Origin: Polaribacter cellanae
Lineage (GTDB): Bacteria; Bacteroidota; Bacteroidia; Flavobacteriales; Flavobacteriaceae
Assembly: GCF_017569185.1 (NCBI RefSeq)
Contig: NZ_CP071869.1
Location: forward strand, 3,882,501 to 3,946,500
DNA: 64,000 nucleotides
Direction: 5' to 3'
Part shown: positions 18,722 through 27,762 of the stretch, piece after piece
How positions within the stretch are numbered: position 1 is the first letter of the stretch
How the letters are laid out: each line of letters begins with the position of its first letter
The notes under the pieces: model-generated
Databases searched by the model: none
The model's input: only the letters and a program-made list of their open reading frames with translations
Told to the model about the DNA's origin: nothing
Program-made: the position numbers and the translations under genes

Positions 18722-19552
18722 ATGAAAATATTAGAAACAAAACATAAACGAAAATCGGCATTAATAACAGCAATAATTTTAATGTTGTTGGTATTTGCAA
18801 TTTTCAATTATGGGATGCATTATTTAGATCCGCCAGAAGAATATGGTTTGGCGATAAATTTTGGTGATTCTAATGTTGGAATGGGAGAGCCTGTTGTAAA
18901 TTCAAAAAAAACAGCTCCAAAAGTTGTGGAGAAAAAAGAAGAAGTTGTAGAGGAGGTAAAAGAAACTCCCAAAGAAATAATTAAAGAAGAAATTATTACA
19001 GAAGATACCACAGAAGATGTTCCTGTGGTTGAAAAAGTAAAAAAAAAGAAAAAAGAACCTGTAAAAGAAGTCGTTAAAAAAGAAGAAAAACCAAAAGAAA
19101 AGCCAAAACCAAAACCATCAAAAGAAAACCAAGATGCGTTAAATAAGTTATTAAATGGAAATTCTTCAGACGGAAAACCAAAAGGAGAAGGAGACGATAC
19201 AATTGAAGGTGTAAAAGGTAAAAAAGGTGGAGATCCAACCTCTTCTAAATACTATGGAAATACAGGAAGTGGTTCAGGCGGAAATTACAATTTAGCAGGG
19301 CGAAAAGCATTGTCTAAACCCAAAGAACAACCAGATTGCCAAGAAGAAGGAATTGTGGTGGTAAGAATTACAGTAAACAAAAACGGAAAAGTAATTCGTG
19401 CAGTTGCAGGCGTAAAAGGTTCTACAAATACAGCACCTTGTTTATTAAAACCAGCAAAAGAGGCCGCCTTAAAAACGAAATGGAATTCAGACGCTAAAGC
19501 ACCTTCAAAACAAACAGGAACTATTATTTATAAGTTTTCTTTATCTAAATAA
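18722..19552 (+). CDS. TonB-like energy transducer protein
   Basis: 276 residues. A transmembrane anchor lies at about 14-32 (ALITAIILMLLVFAIFNYG), then a long Lys/Glu/Pro-rich periplasm-spanning linker (about 55-140), then a Gly/Ser-rich stretch and a C-terminal TonB-like domain (about 200-276) with VVVRITVNKNGKVIRAVAG. The architecture is TonB/TolA-like, and it follows exbB and exbD. Which receptors it serves is not known. Confidence 0.85.
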   Translation: MKILETKHKRKSALITAIILMLLVFAIFNYGMHYLDPPEEYGLAINFGDSNVGMGEPVVNSKKTAPKVVEKKEEVVEEVKETPKEIIKEEIITEDTTEDVPVVEKVKKKKKEPVKEVVKKEEKPKEKPKPKPSKENQDALNKLLNGNSSDGKPKGEGDDTIEGVKGKKGGDPTSSKYYGNTGSGSGGNYNLAGRKALSKPKEQPDCQEEGIVVVRITVNKNGKVIRAVAGVKGSTNTAPCLLKPAKEAALKTKWNSDAKAPSKQTGTIIYKFSLSK

Positions 19553-19613
19553 TAGTTAATTTGTTTATTTTTAACCTTTTATAAATGTAAATACATTCTT
19601 TTAATTTAAAATA

Positions 19614-20045
19614 ATGAAAATAGGAATTACTTTTAGTGCATTCGATTTATTACACGCAGGCCATATTACCATGTTAGAGGATGCAAAGCGCCAATGCGAT
19701 TATTTAATTTGTGGCTTGCAAACAGACCCTACCATAGACAGACCAGAAAAAAACAGACCAGTTCAATCTGTTGTAGAACGCTATATACAGTTAAAAGGTT
19801 GCAGGTTTGTAGATGAAATAGTGCCATATGCAACAGAGCAAGATTTAGAAGATGTTTTACGTTCCTTTAAGATTGATGTTAGAATTATTGGAGAGGAATA
19901 TGCGAGTAAGCAGTTTACAGGTAGAAAATACTGCGAAGAAAAAGGTATCGATTTATATTTCAACAAAAGAGAACATCGTTTTTCAAGTACCTCTTTGCGT
20001 AAAGAAGTTCAAGAAAAAGAAAATTTGAAAAAGAAAGACAAATAA
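19614..20045 (+). CDS. Cytidylyltransferase family protein (TagD/RfaE-like)
   Basis: 143 residues, close to glycerol-3-phosphate cytidylyltransferase in length. It carries the nucleotidyltransferase motif HAGH (residues 15-18) and, near the C-terminus, HRFSSTSLRKE at the position of the family's second nucleotide-binding motif. Such enzymes activate a phosphorylated alcohol or sugar as CDP- or ADP-derivative; the substrate here is unknown. A damaged near-copy lies at 26181-26614 inside the polysaccharide locus. folC starts 22 bp downstream. Confidence 0.85.
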   Translation: MKIGITFSAFDLLHAGHITMLEDAKRQCDYLICGLQTDPTIDRPEKNRPVQSVVERYIQLKGCRFVDEIVPYATEQDLEDVLRSFKIDVRIIGEEYASKQFTGRKYCEEKGIDLYFNKREHRFSSTSLRKEVQEKENLKKKDK

Positions 20046-20067
20046 GTACCTGTTTTCTAATTATTTT

Positions 20068-21276
20068 ATGACTTACGAAGAAACTTTAGATTGGATGTTT
20101 GCACAGCTTCCAATGTATCAAAGAGAGGGGGAAACAGCTTTCAAAAAAGACTTAACCAATATTTTAGCATTTTCTAAAGAATTAAATTTTCCAGAAAAAA
20201 AGTTTAAAACCATTCATGTTGGGGGAACCAATGGAAAAGGTTCTACAAGCCATATGCTGGCTTCAATTTTACAAGAGGCAGGTTGTAAAGTTGGTTTATA
20301 TACTTCTCCACATTTAAAAAACTTTACAGAAAGAATCCGAATTAATGGGAAAGAAATTCCAAAGCGAAAAGTATCTTCTTTCATCAAAAAAAACAAAGCT
20401 TTTTTAGAAAGACAAAAATTATCTTTTTTTGAAATGACGGTTGGTTTAGCGTTCGACTATTTCGCAAACGAAAAAGTAGATATCGCCATTGTTGAAGTAG
20501 GTTTAGGTGGAAGATTAGATTCCACAAATATTATTACACCAGAAGTTTCTGTAATTACCAATATTGGTTTAGATCACACACAATTTTTAGGAGAAACATT
20601 ACCAGAAATAGCATTTGAAAAGGCAGGAATAATTAAAAACAATATTCCAGTTGTAATAGGAGAAGAACAAGAAGAAGTAAAAGAAGTATTTCTTAAAAAA
20701 GCAAAAGAAACAAATTCTGAAATTATTTTCGCTTCTAACATTAAAGAATTTTACAAAACAGATTTATTAGGCGCTTATCAGCAAAAAAACACAAAAACAG
20801 CAGTTGTTGCCATTCAGAAATTAAAAGATTTTACAATTTCTAAAGAAAACATTAGAACTGGGTTATTAAACGTAGTAAAAAACACCGACTTAAAAGGCAG
20901 GTGGCAAGTTCTTCAAGAGCGTCCAAAAGTAATTTGCGATACAGCTCATAATAAAAACGGATTAGAAATAGTGCTTAATCAACTTCAGAAAGAAAAGTAT
21001 AAAAAATTACACATTGTTTTAGGAGTAGTTTCAGATAAAAAGGTAGAAGAAATATTTCCTTTATTTCCCCAAAATGCAACTTATTATTTTTGTAAACCAG
21101 ATATACCAAGAGGGCTTTCTGAAAACATTTTACAACAAAAAGCAAAAGAATTTAATTTATTTGGAAAAAAATATTTATCCGTTAACTTAGCTCTAAAAAA
21201 AGCGTTACTCAGTGCAAATCAGGAAGATGTAATTTATGTAGGAGGAAGTACATTTGTACTTTCAGAAGTATTTTAA
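20068..21276 (+). CDS. folC: Folylpolyglutamate synthase / dihydrofolate synthase
   Basis: 402 residues. A Mur-ligase-like ATPase, with the P-loop in HVGGTNGKGSTSHMLA (about 51-66), IAIVEVGLGGRLDSTN, and the C-terminal domain containing CDTAHNKNGLE. It adds glutamate to dihydropteroate or folate. Slightly short for FolC but with all domains present. Last gene before tRNA-Val and the polysaccharide locus. Confidence 0.93.
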   Translation: MTYEETLDWMFAQLPMYQREGETAFKKDLTNILAFSKELNFPEKKFKTIHVGGTNGKGSTSHMLASILQEAGCKVGLYTSPHLKNFTERIRINGKEIPKRKVSSFIKKNKAFLERQKLSFFEMTVGLAFDYFANEKVDIAIVEVGLGGRLDSTNIITPEVSVITNIGLDHTQFLGETLPEIAFEKAGIIKNNIPVVIGEEQEEVKEVFLKKAKETNSEIIFASNIKEFYKTDLLGAYQQKNTKTAVVAIQKLKDFTISKENIRTGLLNVVKNTDLKGRWQVLQERPKVICDTAHNKNGLEIVLNQLQKEKYKKLHIVLGVVSDKKVEEIFPLFPQNATYYFCKPDIPRGLSENILQQKAKEFNLFGKKYLSVNLALKKALLSANQEDVIYVGGSTFVLSEVF

Positions 21277-21293
21277 AATAAATAGCATTTTTA

Positions 21294-21325
21294 TTTTGGA
21301 GATATTAAATTCTATGTTATATTTG
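21294..21325 (+). promoter_or_regulatory. Promoter of tRNA-Val
   Basis: TTTTG (21294-21298) and TATATTTG (21318-21325) are separated by 19 bp, matching the Bacteroidota -33/-7 consensus, and end 10 bp before the tRNA. Confidence 0.75.
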
Positions 21326-21335
21326 CACCCGCTAA

Positions 21336-21410
21336 GGGCAATTAGCTCAGTTGGTTCAGAGCACCTCGTTTACACCGAGGGGGTCGGGGGTTCGAATCCC
21401 TCATTGCCCA
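21336..21410 (+). tRNA. tRNA-Val (anticodon TAC)
   Basis: The cloverleaf is complete. The acceptor GGGCAAT pairs with ATTGCCC and is followed by discriminator A. The anticodon stem CCTCG/CGAGG encloses loop TTTACAC, anticodon TAC, reading valine codons. The T arm is GGGGGTTCGAATCCC. 75 nt; the CCA end is not encoded. Single tRNA between folC and ugd. Confidence 0.96.
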
Positions 21411-21420
21411 CAGAAACAAA

Positions 21421-21452
21421 AAACCTCAACATTAATGTTGAGGTTTTTTGTT
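21421..21452 (+). terminator. Terminator after tRNA-Val
   Basis: A 26-nt perfect palindrome (AAACCTCAAC...GTTGAGGTTT, 21421-21446) followed by TTTT(G)TTTT, 10 bp after the tRNA. Confidence 0.9.
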
Positions 21453-21495
21453 TTACGTATATAATTGCTTTTGTATCTTCGTAAATATATAAAAA

Positions 21496-22821
21496 ATGAA
21501 AATAGTTGTTATTGGAACTGGTTATGTTGGTTTGGTTTCAGGAACTTGTTTTTCAGAAATGGGAAATACAGTTACTTGTGTAGATATTGATAAAGAAAAA
21601 ATTTCAAACTTAAAAAATGGAATTATTACTATATATGAGCCAGGTTTAACTCAAATGGTTCAAACAAATACCGAAAATAAGAATCTTTCATTTACTACAG
21701 ATTTATCATCAGTTATAAAAAATGCAGAAATTGTTTTTATAGCCGTGGGAACTCCGATGGACGAAGATGGTTCCGCCGATCTACAATATGTTTTAAAAGT
21801 TGCGAGCTCAATTGGACAAACGATGCAAAATAGATTAATTGTTGTAAATAAATCTACAGTGCCTGTTGGAACTGCGGATAAAGTAAAATCAGCCATAGAA
21901 AAAGAATTAAAAAGCAGAAATGTAACCATTGATTTCGATGTTGTTTCCAACCCAGAATTTTTAAAAGAAGGCGATGCAATTAACGACTTTATGAAGCCAG
22001 ATCGTATTGTTATTGGAGCAAGTTCGGAAGCTGTTTTTGCCAAAATGAAACAATTGTATTCTCCTTTCTTTAGAACTCACGATCGTTTTATTACGATGGA
22101 TATTCGATCTGCAGAAATGACAAAATACGCAGCAAATGCAATGTTAGCAACAAAAATTTCTTTTATGAATGAAATTGCCAATATTTGTGAAAACGTAGAT
22201 GCAGATGCAAATAAGGTACGATTAGGCATTGGTTCCGACAAAAGAATAGGCTATAGTTTTATTTATCCAGGAGTTGGTTATGGTGGTTCTTGTTTTCCAA
22301 AAGATGTAAAAGCCTTAAAGAAGACAGCCGAAGATTATGGTTACGAAGCAAAATTAATAGGTTCTGTTGAAGAGGTAAATAATAGTCAGAAATTATTGAT
22401 ATCTAAAAAGATAATTGCAAAGTTTGGCGAGAATTTAACAGGTTTAACTTTTGGTTTATGGGGGTTATCCTATAAACCAGGAACAGACGATATGCGTGAG
22501 GCGCCATCTATATACACCATTAAAGAGTTGGTAAAAAGAGGAGCAGTTGTTAGAGTTTACGACCCAAAAGCAACAAAAAATGCTAGAGATTTTTATTTAA
22601 AAGGAATTGAAAATATCTTTTATTGTACTTCAAAATACGAAGTTTTAAAAGATTCAAGTGCCTTAATTCTGTTAACAGAGTGGAAAGAGTTTCGTTCCCC
22701 AGATTTTGAAGAGATAAAAAAGCAATTAAAATTTCCTGTTATTTTTGATGGTAGAAATCAATATAATGCTTTTAGTTTAGAAGAAAACGGATTTGAGTAT
22801 TATCAGATTGGTAAAAAGTAG
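21496..22821 (+). CDS. ugd: UDP-glucose 6-dehydrogenase
   Basis: 441 residues. It oxidises UDP-glucose to UDP-glucuronate with NAD+. It has the N-terminal Rossmann motif VVIGTGYVGLVSG, NPEFLKEGDAINDF, the catalytic cysteine in GYGGSCFPKDVKAL (about residue 264), and a C-terminal NAD-dependent domain. First gene of the polysaccharide locus, preceded by TATCTTCG (21473-21480), a possible -7 element. A spacer of 123 bp follows before the next gene. Confidence 0.93.
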   Translation: MKIVVIGTGYVGLVSGTCFSEMGNTVTCVDIDKEKISNLKNGIITIYEPGLTQMVQTNTENKNLSFTTDLSSVIKNAEIVFIAVGTPMDEDGSADLQYVLKVASSIGQTMQNRLIVVNKSTVPVGTADKVKSAIEKELKSRNVTIDFDVVSNPEFLKEGDAINDFMKPDRIVIGASSEAVFAKMKQLYSPFFRTHDRFITMDIRSAEMTKYAANAMLATKISFMNEIANICENVDADANKVRLGIGSDKRIGYSFIYPGVGYGGSCFPKDVKALKKTAEDYGYEAKLIGSVEEVNNSQKLLISKKIIAKFGENLTGLTFGLWGLSYKPGTDDMREAPSIYTIKELVKRGAVVRVYDPKATKNARDFYLKGIENIFYCTSKYEVLKDSSALILLTEWKEFRSPDFEEIKKQLKFPVIFDGRNQYNAFSLEENGFEYYQIGKK

Positions 22822-22944
22822 CATAGAATTCTACTTGTTTTAAGAATGAAAACATAAAATTTTCTGAAATAGAAATGAATTCTTATCATTTATTAATGAT
22901 TGAGATAGTTTTTGTATTTTCGTTGTCTTAAATAATTATTGTTG

Positions 22945-23925
22945 ATGAATATTGAGCTGTCAGGAAAAAAGATAGTAGTAACAGGTGGAGCTGGTTTTAT
23001 TGGTTCTAATCTCTGTGAGTCACTTCTACTTAAGAATAACGAGGTTGTTTGCTTAGATAATTTTTCAACAGGAAAAAAAGAAAATATAATCCCTTTTTTA
23101 GATAATTTAAATTTCACTTTAATTAAAGGGGATATTCGAAATTTAGAAGATTGTTTAAAAGCAACAAAAAATGTAGACTATGTTTTACATCAGGCTGCAC
23201 TTGGTTCTGTACCAAGATCAATAAAAGATCCAATAACTACCAATGATGTAAATGTTTCTGGTTTTTTGAATATGTTGGTAGCATCAAGAGATAATCAAGT
23301 AAAAAGGTTTGTGTATGCTGCAAGTTCTTCAACCTATGGTGATTCTGAATCGCTTCCTAAAATAGAAGATAAAATAGGGAAACCACTTTCTCCATATGCG
23401 ATTACAAAATATGTGAATGAGTTATATGCAGATATCTTTTCAAAAACATACGATTTAGAAACAATTGGATTGCGTTATTTTAACGTTTTTGGTAGAAAAC
23501 AAGATCCTGAGGGAGCTTACGCAGCTGTAATTCCAAAATTTGTAAGTCAATTAATAAATTTAGAATCTCCAACAATCAATGGAGATGGAAACTACTCTAG
23601 AGATTTTACGTATATAGATAATGTAATTCAGGCGAATTTACTAAGTTTAATTGCGGATAAAAAAGCTGTTAATACAGTCTATAATGTAGCTTATGGAGAT
23701 AGAAATACATTAAATAATTTAATGGGATATCTAATAGAATTTTTGTCAGAATATAATCCAAAAATTAATAATGTTGAAATATTATACGGGTCAAATAGAC
23801 AAGGAGACATTCCACATTCGCATGCTAGTATAGAAAAGGCAAAAACATTATTAGGCTATAAACCTGAGTTCTCTTTAAAAGAAGGGTTAAAAGAAGCAAT
23901 AACTTGGTATTGTAAGAATTTGTAA
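22945..23925 (+). CDS. UDP-GlcNAc 4-epimerase, WbpP/TviC type
   Basis: 326 residues from ATG at 22945; the two upstream TTG codons are not needed, and homologues start near here. Extended SDR with TGGAGFIGSN (NAD binding), SSSTYGDSESLPK, the catalytic YAITK, and LRYFNVFGRKQDPEGAYAAV, a pattern typical of WbpP/TviC (VipB), which interconvert UDP-GlcNAc and UDP-GalNAc or their uronic acids. The next gene is a TviB-type dehydrogenase 2 bp away, the partner seen in Vi-antigen and Pseudomonas O-antigen loci. Confidence 0.86.
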   Translation: MNIELSGKKIVVTGGAGFIGSNLCESLLLKNNEVVCLDNFSTGKKENIIPFLDNLNFTLIKGDIRNLEDCLKATKNVDYVLHQAALGSVPRSIKDPITTNDVNVSGFLNMLVASRDNQVKRFVYAASSSTYGDSESLPKIEDKIGKPLSPYAITKYVNELYADIFSKTYDLETIGLRYFNVFGRKQDPEGAYAAVIPKFVSQLINLESPTINGDGNYSRDFTYIDNVIQANLLSLIADKKAVNTVYNVAYGDRNTLNNLMGYLIEFLSEYNPKINNVEILYGSNRQGDIPHSHASIEKAKTLLGYKPEFSLKEGLKEAITWYCKNL

Positions 23926-23927
23926 GT

Positions 23928-25211
23928 ATGAACGAGATTAGAATAGCAATAATAGGTTTAGGTTATGTTGGGCTTCCCTTAGCAAGATTATTTGCTACAA
24001 AATATGCTGTAGTTGGTTTTGATATTAATAAAGAAAGAGTTTCTGAATTAATGCAAGGAAAAGATGCTACTTTAGAAGTTGAAGAGAGTGTTTTAAAGGC
24101 AGTTTTAATCGATGGTAATTCAAAGGGAAAAGGGCTTTTTTGCACAACAAAATTAGACGATATAAGAGATTGTAATTATTATATAGTTACAGTTCCAACA
24201 CCAGTAGATAAAAATAACAGACCCGTTTTAACACCCTTAATAAAAGCAAGTGAAACAGTAGGCGCTGTTTTAAAGGAAGAAGATATTGTAATTTACGAAT
24301 CTACAGTATATCCAGGTGCCACTGAAGAGGAGTGTATACCTGTTTTAGAAGAAAAATCAGGATTAAAATTTAATAAAGATTTTTTTGCAGGGTATTCTCC
24401 AGAAAGAATTAATCCAGGAGATAAAAAACATACCGTAGAAAAAATATTGAAAGTTACCTCAGGCTCTACTCCAGAAATCGGAAAAAAAATTGATGTTTTA
24501 TATAAATCTGTAATTATTGCAGGAACACATCTAGCACCTACGATAAAAGTAGCAGAAGCAGCAAAAGTGATTGAAAATTCTCAGAGAGATATCAATATTG
24601 CTTTCGTAAATGAATTGGCGAAGATTTTTAATTTAATGGATATAAATACTCAAGATGTTTTAAAAGCGGCAGGTACAAAATGGAACTTCCTTCCTTTTAA
24701 ACCAGGTTTGGTTGGTGGACATTGTATTGGTGTAGATCCTTATTATTTAGCGCAAAAAGCACAAGAATATGGATATCATCCAGAAATTATTTTAGCAGGA
24801 AGAAGAGTAAATGATGGTATGGGTAAATACGTAGCATCAGAAGTTGCAAAGTTGATGATTAAACAAGATGTAGAGGTTAAAAATGCAGACATTTTAGTTT
24901 TAGGAATTACTTTTAAAGAAAACTGCCCAGATGTTAGAAATACAAAAGCTGTAGATGTTGTAAAAGAGCTGACTGATTTCGGAACAAATGTTACTATTTA
25001 CGATCCTTCTGCAAACCCTTCAGAGGTGAAAAAAGAATACAATTTAGATTCTCAAAAGACAATTCCGAATAAAAAATTTGATGCAATAGTCTTAACCGTT
25101 GCTCACAGTGAATTTAAAAAACTTGATTTAAACAAGTTGAAAAAAGAGAAATCTGTGGTATATGATGTTAAGAACTTTTTAGAAATCGAAAAAATAGACA
25201 AATCACTTTAA
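23928..25211 (+). CDS. UDP-N-acetylhexosamine 6-dehydrogenase, TviB/WbpA type
   Basis: 427 residues. A nucleotide-sugar dehydrogenase with IIGLGYVGLPLARLFA at the N-terminus, YSPERINPGD, and the catalytic cysteine in GLVGGHCIGVDPYYLA. It should oxidise UDP-GlcNAc or UDP-GalNAc to the uronic acid. Placed between a WbpP-type epimerase and a WlbA/WbpB-type oxidoreductase, it may be the first step toward UDP-2,3-diamino sugar uronic acids; the precise substrate is inferred. Confidence 0.85.
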   Translation: MNEIRIAIIGLGYVGLPLARLFATKYAVVGFDINKERVSELMQGKDATLEVEESVLKAVLIDGNSKGKGLFCTTKLDDIRDCNYYIVTVPTPVDKNNRPVLTPLIKASETVGAVLKEEDIVIYESTVYPGATEEECIPVLEEKSGLKFNKDFFAGYSPERINPGDKKHTVEKILKVTSGSTPEIGKKIDVLYKSVIIAGTHLAPTIKVAEAAKVIENSQRDINIAFVNELAKIFNLMDINTQDVLKAAGTKWNFLPFKPGLVGGHCIGVDPYYLAQKAQEYGYHPEIILAGRRVNDGMGKYVASEVAKLMIKQDVEVKNADILVLGITFKENCPDVRNTKAVDVVKELTDFGTNVTIYDPSANPSEVKKEYNLDSQKTIPNKKFDAIVLTVAHSEFKKLDLNKLKKEKSVVYDVKNFLEIEKIDKSL

Positions 25212-25212
25212 A

Positions 25213-26151
25213 ATGAAAAATTTTGCACTAATAGGAGCTGCAGGTTATATTGCTCCAAGACATTTAAAAGCAATAAAAGATACAAACAATAATTTAATTG
25301 CTGCTTTAGATAAGTTCGATTCTGTTGGTATTATGGATAGTTATTTCCCAGATGCAGATTTTTTTGTTGAATTTGAACGTTTTGATCGACATTTAGAAAA
25401 ATTAAAACGTAATAAAAATATCAATTTAGATTACGTTAGCATTTGTACACCAAATTATTTACACGATTCTCATATTAGAATGGCACTAAGAAGAGATGCG
25501 CATGCAATTTGTGAAAAACCAATCGTATTAAACCCTTGGAATATTGATGCTTTGGAAGCTATTGAAAAAGAATCAGCGGGAAATATTAATACGATACTTC
25601 AGTTGCGATTACATGAATCTATCATAAAATTAAAAAACAAAGTAGATTCTCACAATAAAAGTGAAAAATACGATGTCGATTTAACCTATATTACATCAAG
25701 AGGAAAATGGTACGATATTTCTTGGAAAGGAGATGAAAGTAAATCTGGTGGAATCGCTACAAATATTGGTGTTCATTTTTATGATATGTTGTCTTGGGTT
25801 TTTGGAGAGGTGCAAGAAAATAAAGTGCATCTAAGAGAAAAACACAAAGCGGCTGGATATTTAGAGTTTGAAAACGCTAGAGTTCGTTGGTTTTTATCTA
25901 TTGATGAAAACGATGTGCCAGTAGAAATTCGTAAAAACGGACAAAGAACATACAGGTCTATAACAATCGATGGTGAAGAATTAGAGTTTAGTCAAGGTTT
26001 TACAGAATTACATACAGAAAGTTATAAAGAAATTATTAAAGGAAATGGTTTTGGATTAAAAGATGTAAAAACCTCTATTAGCATTGTACACGACATCAGG
26101 AATTCTCAAATATGTAAAGATGAGGAAATTCATCCTTTCTTAAAAGGATAA
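25213..26151 (+). CDS. Gfo/Idh/MocA oxidoreductase, WlbA/WbpB type
   Basis: 312 residues. The N-terminal ALIGAAGYIAPRHLKAI binds NAD, CEKP (about 95-98) is the catalytic lysine motif of the Gfo/Idh/MocA family, and GDESKSGGIATNIGVHFYDML is a block conserved in WlbA/WbpB. These oxidise C3 of UDP-GlcNAcA before transamination to the 3-amino sugar. One bp separates it from the TviB/WbpA-type gene. The following steps (WbpE aminotransferase, WbpD acetyltransferase) are not adjacent; either they are elsewhere or the DegT enzyme at 42564 supplies one. Confidence 0.85.
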   Translation: MKNFALIGAAGYIAPRHLKAIKDTNNNLIAALDKFDSVGIMDSYFPDADFFVEFERFDRHLEKLKRNKNINLDYVSICTPNYLHDSHIRMALRRDAHAICEKPIVLNPWNIDALEAIEKESAGNINTILQLRLHESIIKLKNKVDSHNKSEKYDVDLTYITSRGKWYDISWKGDESKSGGIATNIGVHFYDMLSWVFGEVQENKVHLREKHKAAGYLEFENARVRWFLSIDENDVPVEIRKNGQRTYRSITIDGEELEFSQGFTELHTESYKEIIKGNGFGLKDVKTSISIVHDIRNSQICKDEEIHPFLKG

Positions 26152-26157
26152 AAAAAC

Positions 26158-26165
26158 TATATTTG
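26158..26165 (+). promoter_or_regulatory. -7 element before the dead cytidylyltransferase
   Basis: TATATTTG, a perfect TAnnTTTG match, lies 15 bp before the pseudogene start. It could still drive the wecB operon, for which no other promoter is obvious. Confidence 0.5.
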
Positions 26166-26180
26166 CAAAATGAAAATAAG

Positions 26181-26614
26181 ATGAAAATAGGAATTACATT
26201 TAGCGCATTCGATTTGTTGCATGTAGGACACATAAAAATGTTGGAAGAAGCAAAAGGACAGTGTGATTATTTGATATGTGGTATACAAACGAATCCAACT
26301 ATTGATCGTCCAGAAAAAATAAACCAGTCCAATAAATAGTAGGAAGATACATTTAATTAATAGGATGTAAATATGTTGATGAAATTATAACTCATTTAAC
26401 AGAACAAGATTTAGAGGGTATTTTGAAATCTTTTAAAGTCGATATAAGAATTATTGGAGATGAATATGCTAGAAAGCAATTTACAGGAAGATAATATTAT
26501 GAAGAAAAAGGTATTGAGTTTTATTTTAATAAAAGATAGTATCGTTTTTCGAGTAGTGGTTTAAGAAGAGAAGTTCAAGATAAAGAGAATTTAAAAGTGA
26601 AAATTAGTTGTTAA
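26181..26614 (+). pseudogene. Decayed cytidylyltransferase (copy of 19614-20045)
   Basis: Translation begins MKIGITFSAFDLLHVGHIKML and follows the intact gene at 19614 closely, then breaks. One A is missing from a run near 26315, shifting the frame, and the restored frame holds at least three stops: TAA for a Gln near 26357, TAA after the FTGR block near 26494, and TAG near 26537. The C-terminal RFSSSGLRREVQDKENLK is still readable. It is dead by any reading. It fills the gap between the WlbA-type gene and wecB, with its promoter element preserved. Confidence 0.92.
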
Positions 26615-26640
26615 AAAAAAGTAAAAATTATTGATAAAAG

Positions 26641-27759
26641 ATGAAAAAGAAAAATTTAATTATTTTTGGAACAAGGCCAGAAGCGATCAAAATGGCGCCA
26701 CTTGTCAATCAGTTTTTAAAAGACAAAAGATTTGAAACGAAAGTTTGTGTAACTGGTCAGCATCGAGAAATGTTGGATCAAGTATTAAACTTTTTTGATA
26801 TAATTCCAGATTACGATTTAAGCTTAATGAAGCCAAATCAAAATTTATATAATTTAACAGGTGAAGTAATAGCAGGCTTAAAACCAATATTAGAGTCTTT
26901 TCAGCCAGATTTTGTATATGTTCATGGAGATACAACAACTACAATGGCAGCCAGTATTGCAGGGTTTTATGCAGGATCCAAAGTGTGTCATGTGGAAGCA
27001 GGACTAAGAACACATAATATGCTATCCCCTTTTCCAGAAGAAATGAATAGGCAAGTTGCAGGTAGAGTTGCAACATATCATTTTGCACCTACAATAAAAT
27101 CACAGGAAAATTTACTTAAAGAAAACATACTTAAAGATGATATTTTAGTTACAGGGAATACTGTAATAGATGCTTTGTTAGAGAGTTCGAGTAGGGTAGA
27201 GAACCTTAAGAATGAAGATGTAGTTAGTCTTAAAGAAAAAGTAAATTTTAACAATCGTATTATTTTAGTTACTGGGCATAGAAGAGAAAATCATGGTCAA
27301 GGGTTCATCAATATTTGTGCAGCTTTAAAAGAGGTTGCAATTAAAAATTTAGATGTAGAAATTATTTATCCAGTTCACTTGAACCCTAATGTTTTAAAAC
27401 CTGTAAATGAACTTTTAGGAGATATTAAAAATATACATTTAGTAAAGCCTCTTTCTTATCCGTCATTTGTATGGTTAATGAATCAATCTTACTTAATTGT
27501 TACGGATAGTGGAGGTGTTCAGGAAGAAGCACCAAGTTTAGGGAAACCTGTTTTAGTTATGAGGGATACTACTGAAAGACCAGAAGCTGTAGAGGCAGGG
27601 ACTGTAATTTTGGTCGGAACAAATACAGATAAAATTATTAAAGAAACACAAGAGTTGTTAGATAATTCAGACACATATAATTCTATGAGTTCTTTGCATA
27701 ATCCGTACGGAGATGGAAAGGCATGTAAAAGAATTATTGAGTTTATTTCAAAATTATAA
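26641..27759 (+). CDS. wecB: UDP-GlcNAc 2-epimerase (non-hydrolysing)
   Basis: 372 residues, standard. It interconverts UDP-GlcNAc and UDP-ManNAc. Motifs: FGTRPEAIKMAPL (start), VHGDTTTTMAAS, HVEAGLRTHNMLSPFPEEMNR and VTGHRRENHG, with DSGGVQEEAPSLGKP at the UDP site. Starts a tightly packed row; wecC begins 3 bp downstream. Together they give UDP-ManNAcA. Confidence 0.96.
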   Translation: MKKKNLIIFGTRPEAIKMAPLVNQFLKDKRFETKVCVTGQHREMLDQVLNFFDIIPDYDLSLMKPNQNLYNLTGEVIAGLKPILESFQPDFVYVHGDTTTTMAASIAGFYAGSKVCHVEAGLRTHNMLSPFPEEMNRQVAGRVATYHFAPTIKSQENLLKENILKDDILVTGNTVIDALLESSSRVENLKNEDVVSLKEKVNFNNRIILVTGHRRENHGQGFINICAALKEVAIKNLDVEIIYPVHLNPNVLKPVNELLGDIKNIHLVKPLSYPSFVWLMNQSYLIVTDSGGVQEEAPSLGKPVLVMRDTTERPEAVEAGTVILVGTNTDKIIKETQELLDNSDTYNSMSSLHNPYGDGKACKRIIEFISKL

Positions 27760-27762
27760 TAA

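Noticed and set aside
21254-21484. Open frame running from the folC end through the tRNA
   Set aside because: It crosses tRNA-Val and its terminator, which are certain.
21660-22043. 127-codon open frame on the minus strand
   Set aside because: Antisense to ugd, which is unmistakable.
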